64,000 nt of DNA from Oegoconia quadripuncta (GCA_949316235.1 OX438748.1:26166575-26230574); one strand, 5' to 3'; shown: positions 50,641 through 61,849, counted from the first letter of the stretch. Notes: generated from the letters alone by a model not told the origin. Program-made: numbers and translations.

Positions 50641-52364
50641 CTTACATAGCTATTAGCTGATAAGTCTAATCAGAAAACATGTTTTTGTATCTACACCTTT
50701 TTAATTCTGCTGTTGGTGTTCCGGATTTATTAAAATAAAAATATAATGTTGTAAATTCTGCAGCCCTTTGTGATGTAAGGAAAGCTAAATTGCGCTGCTA
50801 CGTCACGAAGTTGTATGTGAAGAATAAAAAGATAACGTATGTTCTATCTAACTTCTCCCATAGCCCGATACACATTACCCCCATTCTCGACGTAACAGCG
50901 CTTGCTTGCGCTTAATTTGGCGCGTTATCAAGCTAAATGCGCTCAATTTCGCATGCTTATCTCGCTAACTGGGGATGGGAAACTTTGCTTATGAACGTGT
51001 GAGGTGAGGTCTCTCAACTAGCGGGGGTAACAGCTAGCGTATTTTGAATCTCGCAAGTCAGGCTTCCTTTTTATAGGTACAGTAATTTTTTATTTGTTAC
51101 GTAGAATATAAAAGTAACTACCTGTGATAACAGCGAAAACTGTTGTTTGACTTATCGCATTATTTGTGAAATGTTTGGTACACTTCCTATGCAAATAATA
51201 CCAGTTATGTATAAGTTTCAACACATTTTTGATTTTATTGTCATTGTTTTGTATTACTATCTTTAAAACACAAATCGGTAAAATTACAAAATTGTTTTGC
51301 ATAAGAGGAATAAATAATGGTATATCGAATTATACTTTTACGAAGAACCTTACCTGGATGCACTGAGTACATTGCGAATTACGATTTTATGTTGCATTAG
51401 CTAATACCCGCGACTTCGCGAATGCTTTACAAAAGATTTTGGCGGCTTCTTGCGGGAACCCGAAAGCTTCGTTACGCACTTTAATTTACACTTCCCTTCA
51501 CTTGTACACCATCACTAACGTTTGCTGCACAATATTCTGCCATTATTAAGCTTCAAAAGTCAGAATGCACAAATTATAAGAATTATAAAGAAAAATGCAA
51601 CTTCACTCGCCGAGATCCCGCCAAAAAGCCATAGTCAGAGAGAAGAAAAGACGCAAGAAACTATCTGACACACAATTTTGAATTTGGAAAAAGCTAAATG
51701 GTGTGGTGTAGGCAATTAGCGGAATGAATATATATTTTATGCATTATTTTGATCGTTGATATATCATCAAATTTACAAAAAGGCAGTGTCAGTGAAGCCC
51801 CAACTCACTGGTGTAAGGGACTGATGGTATTACGTAATGTTCGGTTTACGCATTGGAGTCACTGTATTTTGTTTAACAATCACGAAAAGTTATTGATAAT
51901 ATTCTTTGTATTTTCACAACGACGCCATTTTCTTCCGAGTAAATAGGTTTATGCTGTTATGGGCTAAATGCGTAGTAGTAAAACAACAATGTAAACTATA
52001 TTTAAAGCCGGTTTCACGGATACAGAAACTGTTCTCAGCTATAATAAAATATAGCTTCTACCATCTCGTAATAAAATTGTCGTTAAAATTCAGTATAGTT
52101 TCAAAATCTAACTTTTTGTTTTATGCACGAAGCTATATAATGTTAGCCTTTGACCTCAATCACACCGAATTTTAAGCCAAAAATGGAAACATGATCAGCC
52201 ATGCTATCATCCTCTTATTAGGAGACTATATGGGTCACAATCCACCACGAGAGGGCCCAGTGAGGATTGGTAGATTTCTGCTAGTGGCCATACTTAACAG
52301 TCAGTGTGTAGGTCAAAACTTGTTGCAACGACTCCCAACAATTAGTATTTCACATGCTCTCCGA
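50641..52364. other. Intergenic, nothing firm
   Basis: Bases 50780-51060 are GC-richer with GCGCTTGCTTGCGCTT-type words. Bases 51402-51420 resemble a Lep1-like 3' end on the minus strand. Bases 52200-52350 weakly resemble the 5S-SINE body. No gene is seen. Confidence 0.35.
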
Positions 52365-52705
52365 CGTGTCGGTGGCTCAGCGGTTAAGACACGTTCTCCC
52401 AATTTGGGAGGTACGAGTTCGATTCTCAGGTAGGTACGCCATGTACCAATTAGTTTTTAAATTTAATTTAATTACTTATGTGCATTTATCAGACTGCTCT
52501 TCAACGGCGAAGGATGCCCACATTCCTGAGAAATAAAAATTCTAAGGCATGTGAAGTCCCCAACCCGCATTGGGCCAGTGTGGCGGACTATTTAGTATTT
52601 TTTTTTTATGAAGCGGGTCTATGGCCCATACTCCCTCATATACGAGGGAAGGCCTATCTATATCCCTGCAGTGGGATGTTTACGGGCTGGTGATGATGAA
52701 CGAAA
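52365..52705 (+). repeat. SINE-4, full length, plus strand
   Basis: The tRNA-like head has GGTGGCTCAGCGGTTAAGAC (A-box) and GTACGAGTTCGATTCTCAGG (B-box). The body has TATGTGCATTTATCAGACTG and GGCCCATACTCCCTCATATA and ends GTGGGATGTTTACGGGCTGG. An extra TTTAGTATTTTTTTTTTATG stretch is inserted near 52590. Confidence 0.78.
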
Positions 52706-52797
52706 ACACTCGTACATAATGTATGTATCTTGCGCTCCCCAACTCTCAACTAATTTGGAGAAGTCAGGAATGCTTATGCTATGCGACAAACTTAGAA

Positions 52798-53600
52798 CAG
52801 TGGTAACCAGCCAAGCGGACATTTAAAAATCCCTTACCATCAAAGAAGCCGAGTACCAAACCTGTATCTAGCTAGGAACTGAACCCAAGAAAGTGGAAAG
52901 ACTAAATTTCTTAAATTTCTACAATACATTACATTAAATTGCATACTACATAGAATTAACAAACTAAAATTGAATTTAGAAAATTCCCGAGAAAACAAGC
53001 GATTAAATCATCCAGGTACAAATAATTAATCATCAGAATACACTTAAAAAGGGTGTATAGCTTTTAGCAATATATCTTCGAAACCCGTTAATCAATCTTC
53101 ATCAAATGTAGTTAAAAACCTGCTCTCGTTTAAAGTTTAATATAAAAAAAACCTCATTGAAATAGGACCAGGCATTACTACATCCGGAAACAGACTGGAC
53201 ATCTTATCTAAATCTGCCAGCAAGCAGCAATGTTAATAGCATTGTTGTGTTGCGGTTGTTTGATTTTTTTGATTGATTGTTTGATTGAGGTGAAGTACGA
53301 ACCCGTTGTGCATAAAAAAAAAACACCTGTTGCTTTAGAAAATATTTACCGACCCATCTCCTTTCAAAACATTAGTCTATTTTTTAGCGGATATAATCGA
53401 TTTATCAGCAAAACGGGGTGACGGGGTCTTTTTTTATGCACAATGGGTGAGCGCTTGACCTAAATCACATTTGATGTGGTTGAAGCGTGCTCACCCGGAA
53501 CCCCAAATTTATTTTAAGGCTATCTTATCTATAACAATCGAAACACAACAGCGCTGTTAACATTGCTACTTGGTGGCAGACTTAGATAAGATGGTGGCCT
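52798..53600. repeat. Three SINE-3 fragments
   Basis: 52798-52880 minus (AGCCAAGCGGACATTTAAAA), 53198-53320 plus (CATCTTATCTAAATCTGCCA to CCGTTGTGCATA plus A-run) and 53430-53600 minus (TTTTTATGCACAATGGGTG to GCAGACTTAGATAAGATGG). The last two are tail to tail. The sequence between them is unassigned. Confidence 0.7.
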
Positions 53601-54086
53601 TTACCTTCATTACCCCCTCCCCCACATACCCCACACACACACTCATGCAACCCCGCTGCGAGTCCACTCACTGTGGTTTATATGGAGGTGGTTGCAACAG
53701 TGTGACCACTTTTTAGGGGTAATGCGCATAAAGTAAAATAACTTTAAAAAATAAATTTCAGCGTCTTTTTACTGTCAAGCCTTGAGTTCTAAACTAACTT
53801 GAGAGGTAGGTAAGTTCCCTAAAAGTTTTCAGCCCTAAAATGTATTGCTCCCTCAGCTCCCTCCTGTTAAAGAAATATAATTGTTCAAAAGTTCAGACAA
53901 CGTTCGTAATTACTCTTCATATTGAATGAAGCCTTAACAATAAGTTGTACTCGTAATTTGGTAGTTGAGGAGTTATGAAGTTCATTTGTTTGCTACTTAA
54001 TAGAAATAAAGGTGTTCACCTTTGTTTGTTTGTTTGTTTGTAAACGCTTTATTGTACAAAAAGGCAATACATTAATTACCTTTATA
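53601..54086. other. Intergenic, nothing recognised
   Basis: A (TTTG)n run at 54023-54040 is the only obvious feature. Confidence 0.4.
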
Positions 54087-54943
54087 CAGGGCGTCCCAAA
54101 GTTATGGGACATGAAGGGGAAGTACCTTAAATATTGTAGATAGTGAATTTTGCTCAAAGAAGACTTTATGTTATTTTTAAAAGTTAGTAATTCTGCATTC
54201 ATAGATTTTCTAAAAATTACTTGCTTCGGCTGGGAATCGAACCGACTTAAATGTGAAAAAAAAAACACCCTACTTTTATGATGCCAATCGAAAGAATAGC
54301 TAAAAAATAATAACTCTGCCTAAGTAACATAGTATTTTAAAAGAAAGGAACAACATAAAATGATTGAGTCAAATTTCAAGAAAGTTATTTATTGCCGACG
54401 ACGTTCGAAAAGTAGCGATATTATCATTCCAAAGATAGCATTGATTATTCGTAAATAAGTTGCAAACAGAATTGTGCCATATCACATCGAGTGTTCACCA
54501 TAAAATGATTAGAAAATCAACAGGCAGCGGGCTCATTAAAAGATTGGCGATTTGCGTAAGACAAGAGGGATCACATTTTGAGCATTTAATTAATTAATTT
54601 ACAAAAAAATACCTACTTAATTGACTACGGCAGTTTCATGTATGTTTTTTATTTGATTAAAATGATTAATTTCACGTTGTTCCTTTCTTTTAAAATACTA
54701 TGTTACTTAGGCAGAGTTATTATTTTTTAGCTATTCTTTCGATTGGCATCATAAAAGTAGGGTGTTTTTTTTTTCAAATTTGAGTCGGTTCGATTCCCAG
54801 CCGAAGCAAATAATTTTTAGAAAATCTATGAATGCAGAATTACTAACTTTTAAAAATAACATAAAGTCTTCTTTGAGCAAAATTCACTATCTACGATATT
54901 TAAGGTACTTCCCCTTCATGTCCCATAACATTGGGACGCCCTG
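54087..54943. mobile_element. Mariner-like non-autonomous element, copy 2 (857 bp)
   Basis: It has the same TIR tips as 22593-23627 and TA on both sides (54085-54086 and 54944-54945). The interior is the inverse of copy 1 and lacks about 175 bp (the part between CGTAAATAAGT and TGCAAACAG). The TIRs differ from copy 1 at only a few bases. Confidence 0.78.
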
Positions 54944-54945
54944 TA

Positions 54946-55215
54946 TAGGATCGTTAGATTCGACTTAGTACCCGGAGTTTTATAGGCTACATTTTATGAT
55001 AAAAAATCCAACATGGTGTCCTCAAAATACAAAATATACTGCCGGGTTTTTTGGCGTTTAAATATTTAATAGGTAGGTATTTAATGTTATTATTATTATT
55101 AAATTCTTTATTGCACACAAAACGAAATACAAAGAACATTTAACATAGATGATGAAGTGTACAAAGGCGGTCTTATCGCTGATAGCGATTTCTTCCAGAC
55201 AAACTCAGTTATATT
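54946..55215. repeat. Family B 3' part (plus) and LINE tail (minus)
   Basis: Bases 54946-55080 have CGACTTAGTACCCGGAG and CATTTTATGATAAAAAATCC. Bases 55090-55215 are the inverse of the LINE tail at 1-115 (TTCTTTATTGCACACAAAAC, GGCGGTCTTATCGCTGATAG). Confidence 0.55.
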
Positions 55216-55350
55216 TTTTGTGCAATTACAAATTCTCATAAATGTACAGAGATGCCATTGTTAAGATATTAATTTCGTCATGCTTATTCTAAGAGACACT
55301 CTAGGTCATAAAGAGACTATCGTAGGATAACCTTCCTGAAGGTCCAGTAT

Positions 55351-55596
55351 AATAATAATAATAATAAATAAATAAATATCTCGGACACTTACACCAATCA
55401 TCTAGTCCCAAACTAAGCAAAGCTTGTACTATGGATACTAGGTAACGGATAAACATACATAAATATTTATATAAACATCCATGACTCAGGAATAAATGTT
55501 CATATTCATCACACAAACATTTAACCGTCGCGGGATTCGAACCCGCAACCGTTGGTTTCGCTGGCAGGGTCACTATCCACTACACCAATCGGTCGT
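55351..55596 (-). repeat. SINE-2, full length, minus strand
   Basis: ATCTCGGACACTTACACCAA to CACTACACCAATCGGTCGTC, with the B-box GCGGGATTCGAACCCGC on plus. A short GA run follows (55618-55632). Confidence 0.86.
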
Positions 55597-55674
55597 CAAG
55601 AGTACAGTACAGATTAAGAGAGAGAGAGAGGGTAGTAGTAGCCTGTGAATCGCGCGTCGATTAAATTATATTCT

Positions 55675-56168
55675 AATTCTAAAATCGAAGGTCTAGCGTA
55701 TCCAAAATTGATCAAGTTAATATCAATGAGAACCAAATGAAAACTTCAAAAAAACTAATTCTGCCAGAAAGCAACATTAACTTACTTGGCGTTTCACTAT
55801 GAAGATATCCATAGAAGAATAACCGACATAGCCGAGTAAGTAAAAGTGGCAACGGGCAGGACATATAGCTCGAAGAACTGATGGCCGATGACGATGAGCC
55901 AATGAAGTTCTTGGATTAAAACTACGGACCGTTGTATATCCACCCACAACGTAGACTACGACGAAATTGCTGGCTGTTTGCCACTTCCAACCGCGGTCAC
56001 TCTCCAAATTCCTCGAGGAGGCCTATGTTCAGCAGTGAACATCCTGTGGCTGGTATGATGATAAATCTTCTGTCTGATATATGTTGTTTTTTTGAAGTTT
56101 TCATCTGGTCCTCGTTGATATTAACTTGATCAATTTTGGTTACGCTAGACTTTCTATTTTAAAATTAG
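55675..56168. mobile_element. Inverted-repeat element (about 88-bp arms) holding an RTE LINE end
   Basis: The arm 55675-55762 (GGTCTAGCGTATCCAAAATT, GATCAAGTTAATATCAATGA, GAAAACTTCAAAAAAACTA) is repeated inverted at 56082-56168 with several mismatches. The enclosed 320 bp is almost all a LINE fragment, so the LINE probably inserted between the arms. Confidence 0.6.
55763..56060 (+). pseudogene. RTE-type LINE ORF2 C-terminus
   Basis: Frames carry KWQRAGHIARRTDGR-like and VLDWN pieces, then a final EEAYVQQ-like block (GAGGAGGCCTATGTTCAGCA) and TGGCTGGTATGATGATAA. Stops and shifts break it. The same lineage is at 45415-45660. Confidence 0.6.
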
Positions 56169-56374
56169 AACATAAAAACCTTTCATTCCATTTCATTTCT
56201 AAGTAAGTCTTACTTAGTATATTACCAGTGAGGAGATTGAGTGTACGAAGTTAAAAATGTTCTACATCTAAATTTATCTAAAGGGAAATTTATGTGAAAC
56301 CTAGTCCACGTGAGTCGTTAAGATGTGCCCATCGATCTTCTATAAGGCGATCAAACATTGGTGGGCATTTCGGC

Positions 56375-56521
56375 CCTTAGATTACGTAACTTCATCGGTA
56401 TTGTTATCGATTACGTTGACCAATGAGAAACCGTCAAATCGCCGAACGAGCGATGAGCCAACCAATCACATGTCAGAACGTAACTGATGACGATAACGAT
56501 GAAATTATGTAATAGAACCCC
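56375..56521. mobile_element. Short MITE, copy 1
   Basis: Imperfect terminal inverted repeats of about 45 bp: GATTACGTAACTTCATCGGT on the left and the inverse of ACGATGAAATTATGTAATAG on the right. The inner GACCAATGAGAAACCGTCAA is shared with the inverse copy at 61575-61727. Confidence 0.55.
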
Positions 56522-56648
56522 AGTAGTCGCGTGGATTGTATTTCAAGCATTACAATATTAATGTTTGGGACACCAAATCGCTAATTAATATCTTCATTTA
56601 GGTTAATGGTACGTATGCATGTATCTACCTATGTAATTAATGACATAA

Positions 56649-56812
56649 TAATTAATTAGTCGAAATGCAAAGTCAACTAATATTTTACATTAAATCTCAT
56701 AATGAGTAAATAAATCAAATGAGTAAAATAAAGTTGAATTTGCATTTCGACTAATTAATTAATATGAATTAATTAGTCGAATAGCAAATTCAACGAATAT
56801 TTTACATTAAAT
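56649..56812. repeat. Three alternating copies of a 40-bp motif
   Basis: ATTAGTCGAAATGCAAAGTC at 56653, its inverse at about 56734-56757, and a direct copy at 56771, all with TTTTACATTAAATC. Successive hairpins can form. Confidence 0.55.
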
Positions 56813-56821
56813 CAAAGAGCT

Positions 56822-57158
56822 AATGGTAGTTCTAGATAGCATCCGCTGACTGAGGTCAGCTTAGGGTTTTGGGCAAAAGCTGACTGCAATGAGTTCCTGC
56901 CACGGATCGTAAAATATTGGTAGATAAGTAATAATAATTAATCCTCCCAATTTCTATTCATGTACCTATCTATGGATAATTAAACAAAATGGTTGTTTCA
57001 TACACCAATAAACAACATTTTCCAAAGTCGCCTGCTTTGAAGGGATTTATCATGACAATATTTTATTAATATTTGAAAAAAGGTAAGCTTATTAAAATCT
57101 TTTAATTTTGTGAAGCTCGGCAATATACTTACGTGGTTGAATAAAGAATGAATTTTCA
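56822..57158. other. Intergenic, nothing recognised
   Basis: No feature seen. Confidence 0.4.
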
Positions 57159-57630
57159 TTTTTTTTTATGCGCGACGTGGTCGTACTTGACCTTAATCAC
57201 ACCAGTAAGTTTAAGTGAAAGATGAGGTCGAGCTGGAAGCGTACTGACCCGGAAACTCCAACACATTTAGGGGATTGGCTGTCTTATCTCTGACAACCGG
57301 AACACAACAATGCTATTAACATTGCTGCTTGGCGGCAGATTTAGATAAGATGGTGGTAGCTAGCCAGGCGGACTTTTAAAATGCCCTACCACCAACCTAA
57401 ATATAGAGACAATAATTATTGGTGTGTTCAATTTGTTCGACAGCTGATAATTCGCGTGGTCGTTCTTCGATAGCTGCGTCGACAGTTCGTATTTGTAGAG
57501 GCTTCTTGAGACATGATTCTTCCCTTGTTCGATGCGTATCTATGAATCTTCTCCGGTTCTCCAATCACCGTGGGCAAATGTATCCGTTTTATTAATCATC
57601 GAACATTTTTTACCAAAAACAAAAAAACCA
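57159..57630 (-). repeat. Composite repeat (copy B), inverted relative to copy A
   Basis: Bases 57159-57400 are the minus-strand SINE-3 3' part; 57400-57630 carry the 230-bp partner sequence. It matches 21156-21623 almost base for base outside the SINE tail. It ends exactly where a further SINE-3 head begins. Confidence 0.72.
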
Positions 57631-57775
57631 GATAGATAAGATGGTGGTAGCTAGCCAGGCGGACATTTTAAAATGCCCTACCATCAACCAAACCGAGTAC
57701 TTAACATTTAATCGAACCCGCGACCTCCGAATCGTAAACCCAATGTTGTTTATATTGAGCCACGGAGGCGGTTGA
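57630..57775 (-). repeat. SINE-3 head, minus strand
   Basis: TAGATAAGATGGTGGTAGCT to AGCCACGGAGGCGGTTGAAT; part of the B-box side is deleted (TTTAATCGAACCCGCGACCT). Confidence 0.78.
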
Positions 57776-58011
57776 ATTCCGTAGCCGAACCAAAGTCACC
57801 GACATAGCACAGCGGATTAGTACGTTGAAGTTGCAGTGCATATATCTGGAAAAACTTATGACCAGTGGGGCATTAAAAGAAAGAAGAATTTTAACATGGT
57901 AGACATGTTATGTGTTCACTTAAAGGCAGATCTTGTTGGAGGGGGAATTCGGTATGCAAGAAATAAATATGACTATTAACAAAACTTGGGTATAATCATA
58001 GTTTAAGATAG

Positions 58012-58500
58012 AATAGAGTATGATTTATTTGCTCTTGAATAATAATTCAGTCATTATAATGACATGCAAATATTTGACAATATCCAATTTCGACATCAAG
58101 AAATCAAGAAATGCATGCAAGCATGCATTCAATTGTCCTTGTGATCCAAGAACTCTTTAATGGAATAGAACGAATATTGCAGAAGCCACATTCTTGAGAT
58201 GTGTGGGAATGGGAATATAAAGTTTCCCCATGAAATAGCAGTTTTTTTGAAACCGCGTGGATTTGGGAATCTCGTTAATTATTATTTTTTCAGGATACCG
58301 ACTATTTATTTCTAATATTTTTTTACGATTTTGCTTCATAAATTTTGCAATTTCAAAGATATACTCGTATAAGCAGGGCAGTGGTTGGATATTTAATGTT
58401 TTAAAAAGTGGCCTACATGACACATCCTGTGCACCATGTGCAACACCACTGATGAGTGTTTTTGTTGGTTCATATTTAGACAGAACTTATTGGAAAAGAA
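58012..58500 (-). pseudogene. LINE ORF2 C-terminal region and 3' UTR, minus strand
   Basis: The minus-strand frame has GVAHGAQDVSCRPLFKTLNI, then LPCLYEYIFEIAKFMKQN, then RYPEKIIINEIPKSTRFQ. This is the conserved thumb/C-terminal region of Jockey/CR1-type reverse transcriptases. It continues to about 58135 and a 3' UTR to about 58012. The catalytic part is absent. Confidence 0.75.
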
Positions 58501-58739
58501 ATGCTTGATATCAGGCCATTCAGTTATAATGTTGCCATATTTATTATTATTAGCATTTTCTTACATCGCAGATATATAAAGTTTGTTTCAGAAATTCACA
58601 AGTTGTCCGTCCCAGCGACCGGTAGCTTCGTGCCCAATCGAATTACAGCTGCTCGCTTCACGCTATTATGGCTTTTGTCTGAATCTAGTACGAACTACAA
58701 TTGCATTAGCAATCAGGTAGCTTTTCACTCTTTAGGTTT

Positions 58740-58830
58740 TCAGGGTTCCGTATCTCAAAAGGTGAAAAGGTAACCCTTATAGGATCATTTAGTTGTCTAT
58801 CTCTCTGTCTGTCCCTGTGACAAGACCTTT
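58740..58830 (+). repeat. Common repeat end (GGTTCCGTATCTCAAAAGG)
   Basis: The phrases GGGTTCCGTATCTCAAAAGG and ACCCTTATAGGATCATTTAG followed by TGTCTGTCC-type runs are common in lepidopteran repeats. I cannot name the family. Confidence 0.4.
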
Positions 58831-59689
58831 TTTCTCTAGACTGGAAATACTCTTTTAGAAATTATCCTAATTGGGAATTATTATTAGTATCTGATATTAA
58901 TTGCAACTTGATACCTTCACCAGTTTCTGTAGAAAAGGGTATTCAGAAGTTTGTCAATGGTGATGTTATATACGGAATTTCCAGTGCACGAGTCCCACAC
59001 GCACTTAATCGTATTTTTTACACACGACATCTAATCAAATTTGGAAGTTGGTTCTGATTTCAGTCCCGCATGTTCGGTTCAGATGATTTTCTTTTCTGAT
59101 GTAATATACTTAATATTGGGGTACACTGCGTTCTCACCACATAACTTCAATACTATCCAGTTATAAATGAGTAAAAAAGCAAAGACATAACAATTTTCAA
59201 TATCTGCCAAAAGAAAATATAACATAACTCGAATTAGTTGGTAATTTATCTAGGATTTTGTCATAGTAGAAAATAGTGGTCGTTTTTGATTAGCGAAGTT
59301 AAGCAATATAAAAAGCAAAAAAATAGGTTTTTTTTGGGGGGTGAGGTCTCAAGTCTAGATGTTATTATTTAAGATCGGTCGCTAGCGGAGTACATCCGAT
59401 CTTAAATATAAAGTGTGAGGATCTGATATTATTGTTATGGGGTATGAATGTATATTTGGGGAGGAGGGGGGAGGAGGGGAGGAGGGACCTCAAACCAAAC
59501 AATTTTATTATACTTAGGTTTGACTGTTTCACATTATAATAAACATTTATATCCTTAATCGTATATGTATGCATTCCTGACTCTCCGAAATTTAATAGCG
59601 ATTTGATACTATCTTATTTTGGCGATGTCAGGCTCGCACTATTATTTTAAAATCAACATGGTTCGCTAAAAGATATAGTGTTCGCCATC
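58831..59689. other. Intergenic with a G-rich tract
   Basis: A purine tract at 59458-59486 has four G runs of at least three, separated by AGGA. Bases 59281-59312 (TTTTTGATTAGCGAAGTTAA) weakly resemble the 5S box A region. Nothing else is recognised. Confidence 0.45.
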
Positions 59690-60430
59690 CGCTGCCAGCA
59701 GCAGATGCTGCCGAGGGCAATCGCTGTCGGCCGCAGAAGGGCCGACTGATTCTCAAATATTCCTTAAAATTACGTTTAGCCTTTACAAACACGGAAAAAT
59801 AAAAGTAAAAGCTAAAATAAAAGGGGTGACATGGTCACCGTATAGGCTTTATACAAACAAAAAACAATAATTAATTAATATGACCGGCAGCAAGCGTCGC
59901 CGGCAGCACATGCTCAGTCAGGGCCGACTGATTCTCAAACATTCCTTAAAATTACGTTTAGCCTTTACAAACACGGAAAAATAAAAGTATAAGCAAAAAT
60001 AAAAGGGGTAACATGGTCACCGTATAGGCTTTATACAAACAAAAAACAATAATTAATGAATATGACCGGCAGCAAGCGTCACCGGCAGCACATGCTGCCG
60101 GCAGCAGATGCTGCTGGGGACAATCGCTGCCGGCTGCAGAAGGGTCGACTGATTCTCAAATATTCCTTAAAATTATGTTCAGCTTTTACAAACACGGATA
60201 AATAAAAAAAAATAAAGTAAAATTAAAAAAGGGGTGGCATGGTCACCGTATAGGCTTTATACAAAACAAAAACAATAATGAATATGACCGGCAGCTAACG
60301 CTGCCGGCAGCAAGCGCCGCCGGCCGCAGAAGGGTCGACTGATTCCTAAATATTCTTATATTTATAATTCAGTTTCACTCTTACAAACACGGAAAAATAA
60401 AAGCAGAAGTAAAAAATGGGGTGGCATTTT
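59690..60430. repeat. Four-copy tandem array, about 182-221 bp units, GC-rich hairpins
   Basis: The block GACTGATTCTCAAATATTCC starts units near 59744, 59926, 60147 and 60337. Units share ACAAACACGGAAAAATAAAA, GGGGTGACATGGTCACCGTA and TAGGCTTTATACAAA. Between them are variable GC-rich runs of CCGGCAGCA/TGCTGCCGG words, one of them a 20-base palindrome (60082-60101). Confidence 0.85.
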
Positions 60431-60440
60431 CCAGTCTGGG

Positions 60441-60760
60441 CTATTTCTTCTGAGCCCATTCCATGTCTAGGAATTTGAGATTTATTCCCTGTGTTTGGCG
60501 GGCATCGTTGAGGAAGGGACGAAATGCCATAGGGCACTTTTCTCGTAGGGAGGGTACACGGAAGAAAAATTTGGTGGGATACCCGGTGGCGAAGCGGTTC
60601 AGTGGGTAGTTGGGATGTTTCCTGTCGTAATGTCTTTTAGCGTTCCTGTTCCTGATCTCCTCCCCGCACATCGTGCACTGCGTTATGAGCCTGATCCCAG
60701 ATCCAGCGGAGGCAGAAGCGGGAGTGGAGCCCTCTTTGTAGTAGGCTTCAGCCTCCTTGG
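60441..60760 (-). CDS. Small zinc-finger ORF remnant, minus strand
   Basis: From about 60757 (after a TAA) to the stop at 60441 a frame of about 105 codons is open. It has an acidic/small-residue start (EAEAYYKEGSTPASASAG), then CTMCGEEIRNRNAKRHYDRK followed by HP, a Cx2C ... Hx4H finger, then RFATGYPTKFFFRVPSLREK and a basic end AQKK. I do not recognise the family. The tandem array begins just after its stop, so it may be the 3' end of a mobile element's gene with repeats in its 3' UTR. The 5' side is cut by the 5S-SINE at about 60745. Confidence 0.45.
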
Positions 60761-61440
60761 ATTAGTGGTTCTGTGCTTCGGAAGGCACTCTTTAAGCCAA
60801 GTCGGTGGCCTATAGGGGCGGCTTAAAAACACTGACTGTCAGATGGTCACCACCAATTAACACTGGGGCCCACGTGATGGTATAAATAAATAAATATAAA
60901 TAAATATCTTTGCACATACACACAGTGCCATCTAGTTCCACACTAAGCAACTGTGAGATTGTAGTCAAACGCGAAACCAGTTTTTAATAAAAAAAAAAAC
61001 TAGGCTTGTATAATCTATAACAGATGGTTGATAAACTTTTTTTTTTATATGAGAGGGCAGCAAACGAGCATGCGGGTCACCTGATGGAAAGCAATCACCG
61101 CCGCCCATGGACACCCGCAACACCAAAAGGGTCACACAAACTACACAAATACATTTTTTTTTGTAAATAAATACATATATAAATGAAAAACTTCCATAAC
61201 ACATGTCCGCATTCATCACACAAACATATGCCCCTAGCGGGATTCGAACCCGCGACCTTTCGGTACAGCAGCAGAGTTTCTAACCACTACACCAAACAGG
61301 TCGTTATGGCCCATACCTTCTCCCAGTAAAAGGAGGCAGTGCACCAAAGAACATCTATAGATTTGCACGTTTTAACGGCGATGGGCCGCCCCCTTGTGCA
61401 TTTCTAAATATTTCGAAAGTTGAACCGTGGATGTTGTTTC
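60745..61440 (+). repeat. 5S-derived SINE body, split by SINE-1
   Basis: The parts 60745-60877 (TTCGGAAGGCACTCTTTAAG, AACACTGACTGTCAGATGGT) and 61304-61440 (CATACCTTCTCCCAGTAAAA, CCAAAGAACATCTATAGATT) match the 41985-42235 copy read on its own strand. The 5S head itself is almost gone here (only CCTTGGATTAG remains). Confidence 0.65.
60878..61303 (-). repeat. SINE-1, minus strand, itself carrying two LINE scraps
   Basis: SINE-1 parts are 60878-60951, 61001-61036 and 61139-61303. Between them are a LINE-4 tail end (60952-61000, TGAGATTGTAGTCAAACGCG plus A-run, plus strand) and a LINE-5 tail (61037-61139, TATGAGAGGGCAGCAAACGA, minus strand). Confidence 0.75.
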
Positions 61441-61574
61441 CACCATTATTGGTTTGGGATATCTCGGGCTACCCCATTTGGGATTGGGATCGTGGCGTTA
61501 TATATGTAATTTTACATGTTTAGCTAATTAGATCATATTCCATAGTCATAGATATCGTTTTCACAAGCTTATCA

Positions 61575-61727
61575 GGGGATCTATTACATAATTTCATCGT
61601 AGTCGTCATCAGTTACGTTTAGACATGTGATTGGTGGGCTCATTGCTCGCTTGGCAATTTAACGGTTTCTCATTGGTCAACGTACCTAATCAATGACCAT
61701 ACCGATGAAGGTATATTATCCAAGGGC
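61575..61727. mobile_element. Short MITE, copy 2
   Basis: Inverse of 56375-56521: ATCTATTACATAATTTCATC at one end and the inverse of CGATGAAGGTATATTATCCA at the other. Inner GGTTTCTCATTGGTCAACGT is shared. Confidence 0.55.
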
Positions 61728-61849
61728 TGGTTTTCATAGGTGACTTGTTATTTTCTGTTAAAACAAAATAGCTGGAATAAATAATAAGAGTATCAACAAA
61801 TGGTATTGGGTGGAATTATAGTTAATATACATACATAATGCTCACGCCT

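Noticed and set aside
22571..54968. Repeated 60-residue frame starting MFFFS in four places
   Set aside because: It is a shadow frame of the mariner-like TIRs, open because the arms are identical.
2638..61303. tRNA genes suggested by many GGTTCGAATCC boxes
   Set aside because: Each box belongs to a SINE head with an altered cloverleaf and a fixed non-tRNA body.
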